Source: Rhizobium sp. Q54 (GTDB lineage: Bacteria > Pseudomonadota > Alphaproteobacteria > SMXS01). Taken from it: a DNA stretch of 6,326 bases. Positions 1 through 5,018 of this stretch are shown one piece after another; the first letter of the stretch is position 1; each line of letters begins with the position of its first letter. Location: the NCBI GenBank assembly GCA_945872035.1, contig CAMBYA010000146.1, forward strand, positions 1 to 6,326, written 5' to 3'. The notes under the pieces are model-generated. The model did no database searches and had not been told where the DNA came from. It saw only the letters and a program-made list of their open reading frames with translations. The translations under genes were made by a program, and so were the position numbers.

Positions 1-867
1 ATGGACCCGAACGCGCCGCCGCTGATGGAGTACCTTGCGCCGATCCCCGAGCTCTACAAGAACTGGCCGTGGGAAAAGCTGGTCCGGGTCACCAACCTGA
101 CCATCGAGATGGAATGCAACTGGAAGTTCGCCAGCGAGAACTTCTCCGAGTCCTATCACACCCGCACCGCCCACCCGCAGGTGCCGGCCTGGATCGACCA
201 GGACCACTGGACCTCGGTGTTCGAGATGTTCCCGGCGGGACACGGCCGCATCGTCCAGCCGGGCCGGCCGTCGCTGCGCGACGTACCGCCCGAGGGCGAG
301 CCCGCGCCATTCGACGCCTTTCTGACGCCTTGGGACATCGACCCGTCGAAGTACACGTCCTACGAGGACAAGGTGAACCGGGGCTACAAGGACCTGATCG
401 AGGCCAAGAAGCGGCTTTGGCGCGAGAAGGGCTATCTGCACTACGAGAACCTGGTCGACGGCGAGCTGGTCGACAGCCCGCACAACGTCGTGTTCCCCAA
501 CGTGACCCTGTCTGTGCTGCCCGATGACGTGATCTTCTTCCGCACCGAGCCGCACCCGGACAATCCCGAGAAGTGCACCTTCGACCTGTGGCACATGGTT
601 TTCCCGGTCGAGGGCGTCACCAATGTCGAGACCATGCACGGCCCGCGCAAGGTCGAGGACGCGGCCTATGAACGCCGGGCGTTCGACCGGGGCCGCGGCG
701 TGCCCGAGATGCATGGCCAGATCGTATTCCAGGACCTGAGCCTGGCCGAGGGGCAGCAGCGCGGCTGGCGCTCGCAGGGCTACGAGGACGCCTACCTGTC
801 GAGCCAGGAAGTCCGCGTCCGCCGCTGGCACGAGGTGCTGAACGATTATCTGGAGGGGCGGCGGTAA
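1..867 (+). CDS. Rieske non-heme iron ring-hydroxylating oxygenase, alpha subunit, C-terminal catalytic part (5' truncated)
   Basis: This is the catalytic half of an alpha (large) subunit of a ring-hydroxylating oxygenase, cytoplasmic enzymes that insert oxygen into aromatic or related ring substrates using electrons passed through a Rieske centre. Visible are the NWK...EN..E.YH....HP signature (residues 40-59), with H53 and H58 as expected facial-triad iron ligands, and D245 in the C-terminal QD...EG.QRG segment as the likely third ligand. The N-terminal Rieske domain (CxH...CxxH) is absent because it lies left of the window. Residues 1-8 resemble the N(M/L)DP.APPL stretch that normally follows the Rieske domain, so the ATG at base 1 is an internal methionine and not the start. 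About 130-150 residues are probably missing. The next gene begins 109 bases downstream on the same strand. Substrate class is unknown; membership of the broad family is secure. Confidence 0.9.
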   Translation: MDPNAPPLMEYLAPIPELYKNWPWEKLVRVTNLTIEMECNWKFASENFSESYHTRTAHPQVPAWIDQDHWTSVFEMFPAGHGRIVQPGRPSLRDVPPEGEPAPFDAFLTPWDIDPSKYTSYEDKVNRGYKDLIEAKKRLWREKGYLHYENLVDGELVDSPHNVVFPNVTLSVLPDDVIFFRTEPHPDNPEKCTFDLWHMVFPVEGVTNVETMHGPRKVEDAAYERRAFDRGRGVPEMHGQIVFQDLSLAEGQQRGWRSQGYEDAYLSSQEVRVRRWHEVLNDYLEGRR

Positions 868-976
868 CGATCAAGGGAATCAGCCTTTCCAGGTCTCGGC
901 CGGTGCCGCCCGGGAACACGTCCGGGGTGACAACTGGCGAGGGGCATGAAATGATCCCCGGCGGGGAGACATCGCC
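868..976 (+). other. Intergenic spacer between the oxygenase gene and the first EthD-like gene
   Basis: This 109-base gap has no ORF, no convincing -35/-10 pair and no stem followed by a T tract. A short imperfect hairpin (CCCGG at 909-913 with CCGGG at 922-926) lacks a T run and is not a terminator. Read-through from the oxygenase gene into the EthD-like genes is therefore plausible, which would make one operon. This is inference from absence of signals. Confidence 0.4.
955..968 (+). promoter_or_regulatory. Ribosome-binding site of first EthD-like gene, inside a small hairpin
   Basis: GGGGAG at 963-968 sits 8 bases before the ATG at 977 and is a good Shine-Dalgarno sequence that supports this start. 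TCCCC at 955-959 can pair perfectly with GGGGA at 963-967 across a 3-base loop (GGC), so the ribosome-binding site could be partly masked in the mRNA. Whether this regulates anything is speculation. Confidence 0.6.
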
Positions 977-1849
977 ATGTTCAAGGTTTTCGCTTTTCTC
1001 AAGCGCAATGCCCGGCTGACGCACGACGAATACCGGGCGGGGCACATCGGCTACCATTCCGGCCATTCGCGGCGCATGAAGGGCATGCGCGGCTATTGCG
1101 TGAACGTCTGGGCCAACCGCGACCTGAAGCAGGCGCTGGGGCCGCTGCACGACCGGATCGTCCGCGGCGCGCCCGCCGATTTCCTCGACCAGTGGGATGG
1201 CTTCCCCTGCGTGCACTTCGACAGCGCCGCCACCTGGCTGGCATCGTCCGAGCCGGAGAAGACCCGCGCCATGACGGGTGGCCTCGCCGTCGATCCGGAC
1301 CGGCTGCCCGACGACGGTCCCTGGCTGTTCGACGCGGTCGAGGGCACCAACGGCCAGTTCCGCTCCAACCACGTCCGGCTCGAAGAGCATGTGATACTGC
1401 CGGTCGAGCGCACCGAGATGAAGCAGACCAAGCTGGTGCAGTTCTTCCGCCGCAACCCCGCGCTCTCCGACGACGCCTTCCGCGCCGGCGTCGTCACCCG
1501 CCACGGTCCGCTGGCCGCGCGCATGAAGGGCCTGAACGGCTACATCGCCAATTTCCGCGACCGCGACATCGACGCCGCCATCAACGGCTTCTACCCGCCG
1601 GACGACTGGCGATTCACCATCGAGGGCCGCGCGACGCGGCAGGCGTTCTGCAACCAGTGGGACGGCGCCAGCGAGCTGTGGTTCGACAGCCTGGAGGCGT
1701 TCGTTGCCGCGCGCACCGATCCCGCCATCGCCCCCGAACTCGATGCGCTGGAGCAGCACCTGTTCGAGGCGGTCTGGCTGGTCGAGGTAGACGAGAGCGT
1801 GATCGTCATGCCGAACCGCAATCCCGCACCCGAATTCTATTACCGGTAG
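977..1849 (+). CDS. Tandem EthD-like domain protein, copy 1
   Basis: The 290-residue protein carries two EthD-like (dimeric alpha/beta barrel, ferredoxin-like) repeats, at about residues 3-90 and 152-265. The repeat cores align without gaps over 27 residues (14-40 against 163-189) with 12 identities, including R20/R169, H27/H176, G36/G185 and the terminal GY. Single EthD domains are about 100 residues, so the length fits a fused pair that might form one barrel within one chain. Members of the wider fold include EthD of ether degradation, polyketide cyclases and small monooxygenases; the reaction here is unknown. No signal peptide or membrane span is visible, so it is probably cytoplasmic. It is the most divergent of three paralogues in the window (28 of the first 44 residues match copy 2) and the only one that keeps His in the second repeat. 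The C-terminus ends in PAPEFYYR, as in copy 2. The ATG is supported by GGGGAG 8 bases upstream. Confidence 0.8.
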   Translation: MFKVFAFLKRNARLTHDEYRAGHIGYHSGHSRRMKGMRGYCVNVWANRDLKQALGPLHDRIVRGAPADFLDQWDGFPCVHFDSAATWLASSEPEKTRAMTGGLAVDPDRLPDDGPWLFDAVEGTNGQFRSNHVRLEEHVILPVERTEMKQTKLVQFFRRNPALSDDAFRAGVVTRHGPLAARMKGLNGYIANFRDRDIDAAINGFYPPDDWRFTIEGRATRQAFCNQWDGASELWFDSLEAFVAARTDPAIAPELDALEQHLFEAVWLVEVDESVIVMPNRNPAPEFYYR

Positions 1850-1854
1850 GAGAA
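1848..1854 (+). promoter_or_regulatory. Ribosome-binding site of second EthD-like gene, overlapping the upstream stop codon
   Basis: AGGAGAA overlaps the TAG stop (1847-1849) of the preceding gene and lies 5 bases before the ATG at 1860. This arrangement fixes the start codon and suggests co-transcription and translational coupling of the two EthD-like genes. Confidence 0.75.
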
Positions 1855-1859
1855 CGGGA

Positions 1860-2708
1860 ATGCTGAAGGTCTTCGGCTTCGTCCGGCGCAACGCCAAGCT
1901 CACCCACGACGAGTACCGCGCCGCCCATGTCGGCTATCACAATTCCTATGGCCGACGCCTGCCCGGAATCCGCGGCTACATCCTCAACGTCTGGTCCAAT
2001 ACGCCGGTGAGCGAGCGCCTTGGGCCGCTGGCCGCGCGCATCACGCGGAACGAGCCCGCCGGCTTCGACACGATGACCGACGGCTGGGGCCAGCTGATGT
2101 TCGACGACCTTACCGAATACCTGGCCGGCAAGAGCCCGTCCCGCGACCGCGCCGGTCCGAACGGCCTCGCCGACGATCCCAAGGTGGCCGACGTCGGAGG
2201 CGACGGCGACTACCTCTATGACGGCTCCCCCTTCCAGTTCCACATCGACGAGCATGTGGCCAAGCCGGTGCGCCGCCCGGAGAGAAAATCGTTCAAGCTG
2301 GTACAACTCGGCAAGCGCCCGGACGGCATGTCGCCCGAGGAATTCCGCGCGATCTGGACCGGCCGCTACGCGGCACACATGAACACCATGCCGGGCCTGC
2401 GCGGCCATATCGTCAATTTCCGCACCGGGCTCGACGCCATGACCGGCTTCTTCCCGCCCAGCTCGGAAGCCTTCACCGAAGCGGGCGCGGTCCGCCGCCA
2501 GGCGTTCTTCGATACCTTCGACGGCATCGCCGAACTCTGGTTCGACCGGCCCGAGCAGTTCATCGCCGGCCGCGCCGAGCCGACGCTCGGCCAGAAGCTC
2601 GACGCGCTGGAGCGGAAGCTGTTCGCCAGCGTGTTCTACCGCGAGGTGGACGAGACCATCGCCGTCCTGCCCAACCGGGCGCCGGCGCCGGATTTCTACT
2701 ACCGCTGA
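1860..2708 (+). CDS. Tandem EthD-like domain protein, copy 2
   Basis: This 282-residue paralogue of the preceding gene has the same two-repeat architecture. Repeat A (about 3-90) has the core LTHDEYRAAH.GYH ending in GIRGY (residues 14-40). Repeat B (about 145-240) has EFRA.W...PGLRGHIVNFR (161-188). Repeat A keeps H16, H23 and H27, whereas the position equivalent to H27 in repeat B is Y170. A linker with DRAGPNGL.DDPKVA (about 96-110) joins the halves, and the protein ends in PAPDFYYR. No export signal is seen. It forms an operon with copy 1 (10-base gap) and runs convergently into the exported inhibitor-like gene with only 4 bases between stop codons. It is strongly similar to copy 3 (44 of the first 60 residues identical by hand count). 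Family assignment rests on repeat structure and EthD-like cores; biochemical function is not known. Confidence 0.8.
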   Translation: MLKVFGFVRRNAKLTHDEYRAAHVGYHNSYGRRLPGIRGYILNVWSNTPVSERLGPLAARITRNEPAGFDTMTDGWGQLMFDDLTEYLAGKSPSRDRAGPNGLADDPKVADVGGDGDYLYDGSPFQFHIDEHVAKPVRRPERKSFKLVQLGKRPDGMSPEEFRAIWTGRYAAHMNTMPGLRGHIVNFRTGLDAMTGFFPPSSEAFTEAGAVRRQAFFDTFDGIAELWFDRPEQFIAGRAEPTLGQKLDALERKLFASVFYREVDETIAVLPNRAPAPDFYYR

Positions 2709-2717
2709 GCGCTCAGC
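2704..2717. repeat. 14-base perfect palindrome spanning both stop codons of a convergent gene pair
   Basis: GCTGAGCGCTCAGC is a perfect inverted repeat. It contains the TGA of the plus-strand EthD-like gene (2706-2708) and the TGA of the minus-strand gene (reverse complement of 2713-2715). Allowing one bulged C, the arms extend to ACCG/CGGT. It could fold at the 3' end of both transcripts, but neither side has a T tract, so a classical intrinsic terminator is not supported. Confidence 0.5.
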
Positions 2718-3339
2718 CGGTCTCCTCGGGGGCACAGGTCATCGGCTTGCCACCGGGCATAGTGAACGTCATCTCCTTGCCGTGGTCCCATAACTCGAAC
2801 TTGCCGGCATAGTTCTCGCCCTGGTAGCGCGCCCCGGACGCCGCCGGCACCTGGTTCACCACCACCGCCTGGTCCAGCCAGCCCACATAGGCGGCGGCCG
2901 GTTTGATGTCGACGAAGGCCAGGGTCAGCAGCGCGTCGAGTCCCTTGCATTTGGCGGCGAATGGGCCCTTGCTGATGCCGGCCTTGTCCTGGGAGCGGGC
3001 ATCGGCATAGCCCTGCCGCAGTTGATGAATGCGGGTGACGTAGCTCTCCACCACGCAGGCGCGCAGGTCGCCGGCCTTCCAGCAATCGTCCCGTCCCTTG
3101 ATCCATCCGCGCTGCACCGCGAGCAGCTGCTTGCGCTGGTCGGCGGCGAGGTGGGCGCCGTCGCGTGCCAGCGTGAACAGCCGGTCAACCTCGCGGTCCA
3201 GCGCCGCGAGCTGGTCGTCCTTGCACACCAGCTGGGTGGCCGAACTGTCCGCCTTGGCGCAGTCGAACGACGGCGCGGCGGCGAGCGCCGCCCCGCAAAG
3301 CAACAGAGCCGGCACTGATATCGCGTAGGCAAGACGCAT
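2713..3339 (-). CDS. Exported LprI-N / MliC-like putative lysozyme inhibitor
   Basis: The 208-residue protein begins with a Sec signal peptide (MRLAYA then a hydrophobic core to about residue 20, cleavage near ALA|AAP). The Cys at 15 is preceded by Leu, so it is not a standard lipobox. Residues about 25-108 match the LprI N-terminal (DUF1311) type: FDC, a charged helix with QR.WI..RD.C, and four cysteines (27, 39, 86, 95). Residues about 128-204 resemble MliC, the inhibitor of c-type lysozyme: a Cys at 131, the S168-GARY motif, a W..G turn and a closing Cys at 202. The likely role is in the periplasm, blocking lysozyme or protecting peptidoglycan. The Lys that usually precedes Gly in that turn is His here (H186), which may change inhibition. 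The start is supported by GAGGAAGG (3354-3347), 7 bases upstream. It is divergent from the next gene. Confidence 0.8.
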   Translation of the reverse strand: MRLAYAISVPALLLCGAALAAAPSFDCAKADSSATQLVCKDDQLAALDREVDRLFTLARDGAHLAADQRKQLLAVQRGWIKGRDDCWKAGDLRACVVESYVTRIHQLRQGYADARSQDKAGISKGPFAAKCKGLDALLTLAFVDIKPAAAYVGWLDQAVVVNQVPAASGARYQGENYAGKFELWDHGKEMTFTMPGGKPMTCAPEETG

Positions 3340-3481
3340 CGAACGACCTTCCTCGGTAAAGTCGATGGACTATACATCAATGCCGCCCAAATTTTACGTT
3401 CATGCCTGATTTTCACGAACATGTTATGGCCCTGCACTGAGATGCTGGCGTACTCTTGTTGTGGGCAAACAGGAGGAATTC
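3340..3481. other. Divergent intergenic region between exported-protein genes
   Basis: This 142-base region is more AT-rich than its surroundings and must hold the start signals of two divergent genes. The ribosome-binding sites are clear: GAGGAAGG at 3354-3347 for the minus gene and AGGAGG at 3471-3476 for the plus gene. ACTATA at 3369-3374 reads as TATAGT on the minus strand and is a possible -10, but no good -35 stands at the right distance. An 8-base palindrome AACATGTT lies at 3418-3425. I could not identify promoters with confidence. Confidence 0.4.
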
Positions 3482-4045
3482 ATGCGCAAGACAGTCGTGG
3501 CGGGGCTTGTGGCATCGCTGGTTTGGGCCGGCATTGGCAGCGCTCCGGCGCAGGCCCAGTACAGTCCCAGGGACGCCAAGCAGATGTGCAAGGACGCGGT
3601 TCGCGGGCGGGGCGCCTATGACACCACCGGTGTCAGCGTCGACCAGGTCGGCGGCAGCAAGTACAACGTCTCAGGCACCGCGTTGGGCCGTGGCAATAGC
3701 CGCGCCTATTTTACCTGCCGGGTGAACAATGGTGGCGTCCGCTATGTAAACATCGACAACTGGCGGGGCGGCGGCGGCGGCGGCAACGATGGCGCGAAGG
3801 CGGCCGCCGTAGTCGGCACCGCGTTGGTGCTGGGCGCGATCGTCGCGTCCGCGTCCTCGGACAAGCACTCCAGCGACTACGACCACTATGACGAATACCG
3901 TTACCGCGACCGCCCGTCCTATGACAACCGCGGTGGCCAGTACAGTCCCGCGCCCGGTGTCGTCTGCTACCGCTGGCAGCAGACCTGCTACAAGGACGGC
4001 AAGGGCTATGCGCCCAACTGGACCGCCCGCGAGTTCGGGAATTGA
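3482..4045 (+). CDS. Exported protein of unknown function with Gly-rich tract and hydrophobic segment
   Basis: I do not recognise a named family. The ATG at 3482 is chosen over an in-frame GTG at 3461 because AGGAGG (3471-3476) lies 5 bases before it, giving 187 residues. Residues 1-25 form a signal peptide with an AQA|QYS cleavage site. The mature part has a small globular stretch with C36 and C79 (AYFTCRVNNGGVRYV), then six consecutive Gly (96-101), a hydrophobic segment (about 105-125) that could be a membrane span or glycine-zipper-like helix, a Tyr/Asp/Arg-rich stretch (about 132-152), and a C-terminal module VCYRWQQTCY...PNWTAREFG with C162 and C169. The two cysteine pairs suggest disulfides in the periplasm. 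It is the first gene of a two-gene operon with the next exported protein, whose ribosome-binding site overlaps this stop codon. Confidence 0.7.
   Translation: MRKTVVAGLVASLVWAGIGSAPAQAQYSPRDAKQMCKDAVRGRGAYDTTGVSVDQVGGSKYNVSGTALGRGNSRAYFTCRVNNGGVRYVNIDNWRGGGGGGNDGAKAAAVVGTALVLGAIVASASSDKHSSDYDHYDEYRYRDRPSYDNRGGQYSPAPGVVCYRWQQTCYKDGKGYAPNWTAREFGN
3767..3784 (+). repeat. (GGC)6 trinucleotide tract
   Basis: Six perfect GGC codons encode the six-glycine run of the exported protein. Slippage in whole units would lengthen or shorten the Gly hinge without a frameshift. It may vary between strains. Confidence 0.7.
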
Positions 4046-4056
4046 GGAGAAAGACC

Positions 4057-4542
4057 ATGAAAAGCACGATCCGTACCGCGGCGGCCGCCGCGCTCATGCT
4101 TGTTTCTCCGGTTCTCGCCGCCGCACCCGCGGCCGCCCAGCCCCGCGAGGACGCGGCCTGGAAGTGGCTCGACCAGGCCATGGCGCCGACCCTCACCGAG
4201 GCACAGCGCCCCAAGCTGATCTGGGCCGCCTACAACGCCGCCGCAGGCGCCATGTGCCACGAGGTGACGGTAGACGAGGCCAAGCTGGGCAAAGCGCTCG
4301 AGGCACTGCTGCCAGCCAGCGATGCCAAGACGAGCGATGACCAGCGGAAATTCCTGCACGACACGCTGCTGTTGCACCTGGGCAGCGCCATTGGCATCTA
4401 CGCCGCCGAGAACGCCGACAACCTCACAGAATTCTGCGCTGACGCCGTCGCCCTGCGCGACGATCCGGCGACCAAGGACAAGAACCTGTTCCTGTCCAAG
4501 GAAGAGGATGTGGCGCCCAGCAACGAAGTGACGCCGAAGTAA
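4057..4542 (+). CDS. Small exported protein of unknown function
   Basis: This 161-residue protein has a Sec signal peptide (MKSTIRTAAAAALMLVSPVL, cleavage probably at AAA|QPRED near residue 27). The mature part looks mostly helical, with C67 in AMCHEV and C127 in TEFCADA as a possible single disulfide, and a charged C-terminal tail (KDKNLFLSKEED). No catalytic motif or known domain is recognised. The ATG at 4057 is preferred over upstream alternatives because AGGAGA (4045-4050) lies 6 bases before it and overlaps the TGA of the preceding gene. Translational coupling to that gene is therefore likely. A strong intrinsic terminator follows the stop codon by 24 bases. A periplasmic location is inferred; any shared function with the upstream exported protein is speculation from operon structure. 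Confidence 0.7.
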   Translation: MKSTIRTAAAAALMLVSPVLAAAPAAAQPREDAAWKWLDQAMAPTLTEAQRPKLIWAAYNAAAGAMCHEVTVDEAKLGKALEALLPASDAKTSDDQRKFLHDTLLLHLGSAIGIYAAENADNLTEFCADAVALRDDPATKDKNLFLSKEEDVAPSNEVTPK

Positions 4543-4566
4543 TCGCCCATCTTCCGATCCTGCCAG

Positions 4567-4598
4567 ATACCCCGCCGTGAAAGGCGGGGTATTTTCTT
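4567..4598 (+). terminator. Rho-independent terminator of the exported-protein operon
   Basis: ATACCCCGCC (4567-4576) pairs perfectly over 10 bases with GGCGGGGTAT (4583-4592) around a 6-base loop GTGAAA, followed by TTTCTT. A GC-rich stem, short loop and T-rich tail 24 bases after the stop codon make this a convincing plus-strand terminator. Confidence 0.9.
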
Positions 4599-4747
4599 GC
4601 CGGCGCTCGTTCGTTACCAACGCGCTGAACTGCCCGGCTCAGTCCCGAATAGAGATCAGTCGGCTCAAGAGCTGTGCGCGGGAACTCACGGCGCTCATGG
4701 GGCGCGGCGCAACCGCCATCGTCCGTTCCGGTGCGGGAACAAGTTGC
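4599..4747. other. Non-coding stretch without recognised features
   Basis: Between the terminator and the small membrane-peptide gene I see no ORF with both a ribosome-binding site and recognisable protein character. The only structure is a weak hairpin (GTTCC at 4725-4729 with GGAAC at 4736-4740) just downstream of the minus-strand peptide stop; it has no T tract. Confidence 0.4.
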
Positions 4748-4837
4748 CTACGCCGTGAGCGACGGCCCCCAGATCAGCAGGGCGGACAATGTCGCAATCA
4801 GGGCGGTGGCGATGGCCACCATGACGATCGGACGCAT
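4748..4837 (-). CDS. Putative 29-residue single-span membrane peptide
   Basis: The minus strand encodes MRPIVMVAIATALIATLSAL followed by LIWGP and a short tail, 29 residues in all. After the Arg at position 2, residues about 3-23 are continuously hydrophobic, enough for one membrane span, with Trp at the end of the span. The start is supported by GGGAGAAG (4849-4842) with GGAG 7 bases from the ATG, and a good sigma70-like promoter lies upstream on the same strand (4965-4937). The frame stays open further upstream, but that part is antisense to the third EthD-like gene and has no comparable start signal. Possible roles include a small membrane regulator, an accessory subunit, or a hydrophobic toxin-like peptide (some type I toxins have this size). 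None is shown by the sequence. Existence of the gene is likely but not certain. Confidence 0.55.
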   Translation of the reverse strand: MRPIVMVAIATALIATLSALLIWGPSLTA

Positions 4838-4854
4838 TGGACTTCTCCCGTTTC

Positions 4855-4870
4855 CAGGCCCCCAGGCCTG
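4855..4870 (-). other. Hairpin in the leader of the small membrane-peptide gene
   Basis: CAGGCC (4855-4860) and GGCCTG (4865-4870) are perfect complements around a 4-base loop. In the predicted minus-strand mRNA this stem sits 5 bases upstream of the Shine-Dalgarno sequence (4849-4842). It could influence ribosome access or mRNA stability; in such GC-rich DNA chance is also possible. Confidence 0.35.
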
Positions 4871-4912
4871 CCACCGCTCGTCAGTCCGCGGCACCCTCTC
4901 CCCAGGAATGCG

Positions 4913-4941
4913 TTGCGACCGCTTGCAGATGCATGGATTAT
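4913..4941 (+). promoter_or_regulatory. Predicted promoter for the third EthD-like gene, overlapping the opposed promoter
   Basis: On the plus strand, TTGCGA (4913-4918, 4 of 6) and GATTAT (4936-4941, 4 of 6) are separated by exactly 17 bases. Transcription would start near 4948, about 70 bases before the ATG at 5019. The -10 overlaps the -10 of the minus-strand promoter by five bases, so the two could not be occupied at once. It is a weaker match than the opposed one. Confidence 0.35.
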
Positions 4942-4965
4942 CCCTCAATGGCGGGGACAGGACAA
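4937..4965 (-). promoter_or_regulatory. Predicted sigma70-type promoter for the small membrane-peptide gene
   Basis: On the minus strand, TTGTCC (4965-4960, 4 of 6 matches to TTGACA) is followed after exactly 17 bases by GATAAT (4942-4937, 5 of 6 matches to TATAAT). Transcription would begin near 4930, giving a leader of about 93 bases before the peptide ATG. It is the best promoter match I found in the window. Confidence 0.5.
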
Positions 4966-5018
4966 GATAAACAGTCATGGCTGCTTGAAAAAGCCGCCGC
5001 GCCACTGGGTCGACCTTC

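Noticed and set aside
1..3. ATG at base 1 as a true start of the oxygenase gene
   Set aside because: The sequence after it matches the region that follows the Rieske domain in alpha subunits, so this Met is internal and the gene continues to the left of the window.
909..926. Hairpin CCCGG/CCGGG after the oxygenase gene as a terminator
   Set aside because: The stem is only 5 bases with an 8-base loop and there is no T tract.
1096..1866. A 256-residue plus-strand frame inside EthD copy 1 in another register
   Set aside because: Its translation is Arg/Pro/Ala-rich low-complexity sequence typical of an out-of-register read of GC-rich coding DNA.
617..1903. A 428-residue open frame on the minus strand overlapping the first EthD-like gene and the oxygenase end
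   Set aside because: It is antisense to two well-supported genes, has no recognisable domain or start signal, and such long antisense frames are common in GC-rich coding DNA. The plus-strand genes have motifs and ribosome-binding sites.
1806..2735. A 309-residue minus-strand open frame opposite EthD copy 2, resembling a 260-residue frame opposite copy 3 (4938-5720)
   Set aside because: The similarity between the two antisense frames follows automatically from the similarity of the sense genes; neither has start signals or known motifs.
3369..3397. TATAGT-like -10 for the minus-strand inhibitor gene
   Set aside because: The hexamer is good, but the best -35 at permitted spacing matches only 3 of 6 positions, so I did not list it as a promoter.
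3461..3481. GTG at 3461 as start of the first exported protein
   Set aside because: It would put the AGGAGG ribosome-binding site inside the coding region and place seven polar residues before a normal signal peptide; the ATG at 3482 is better placed.
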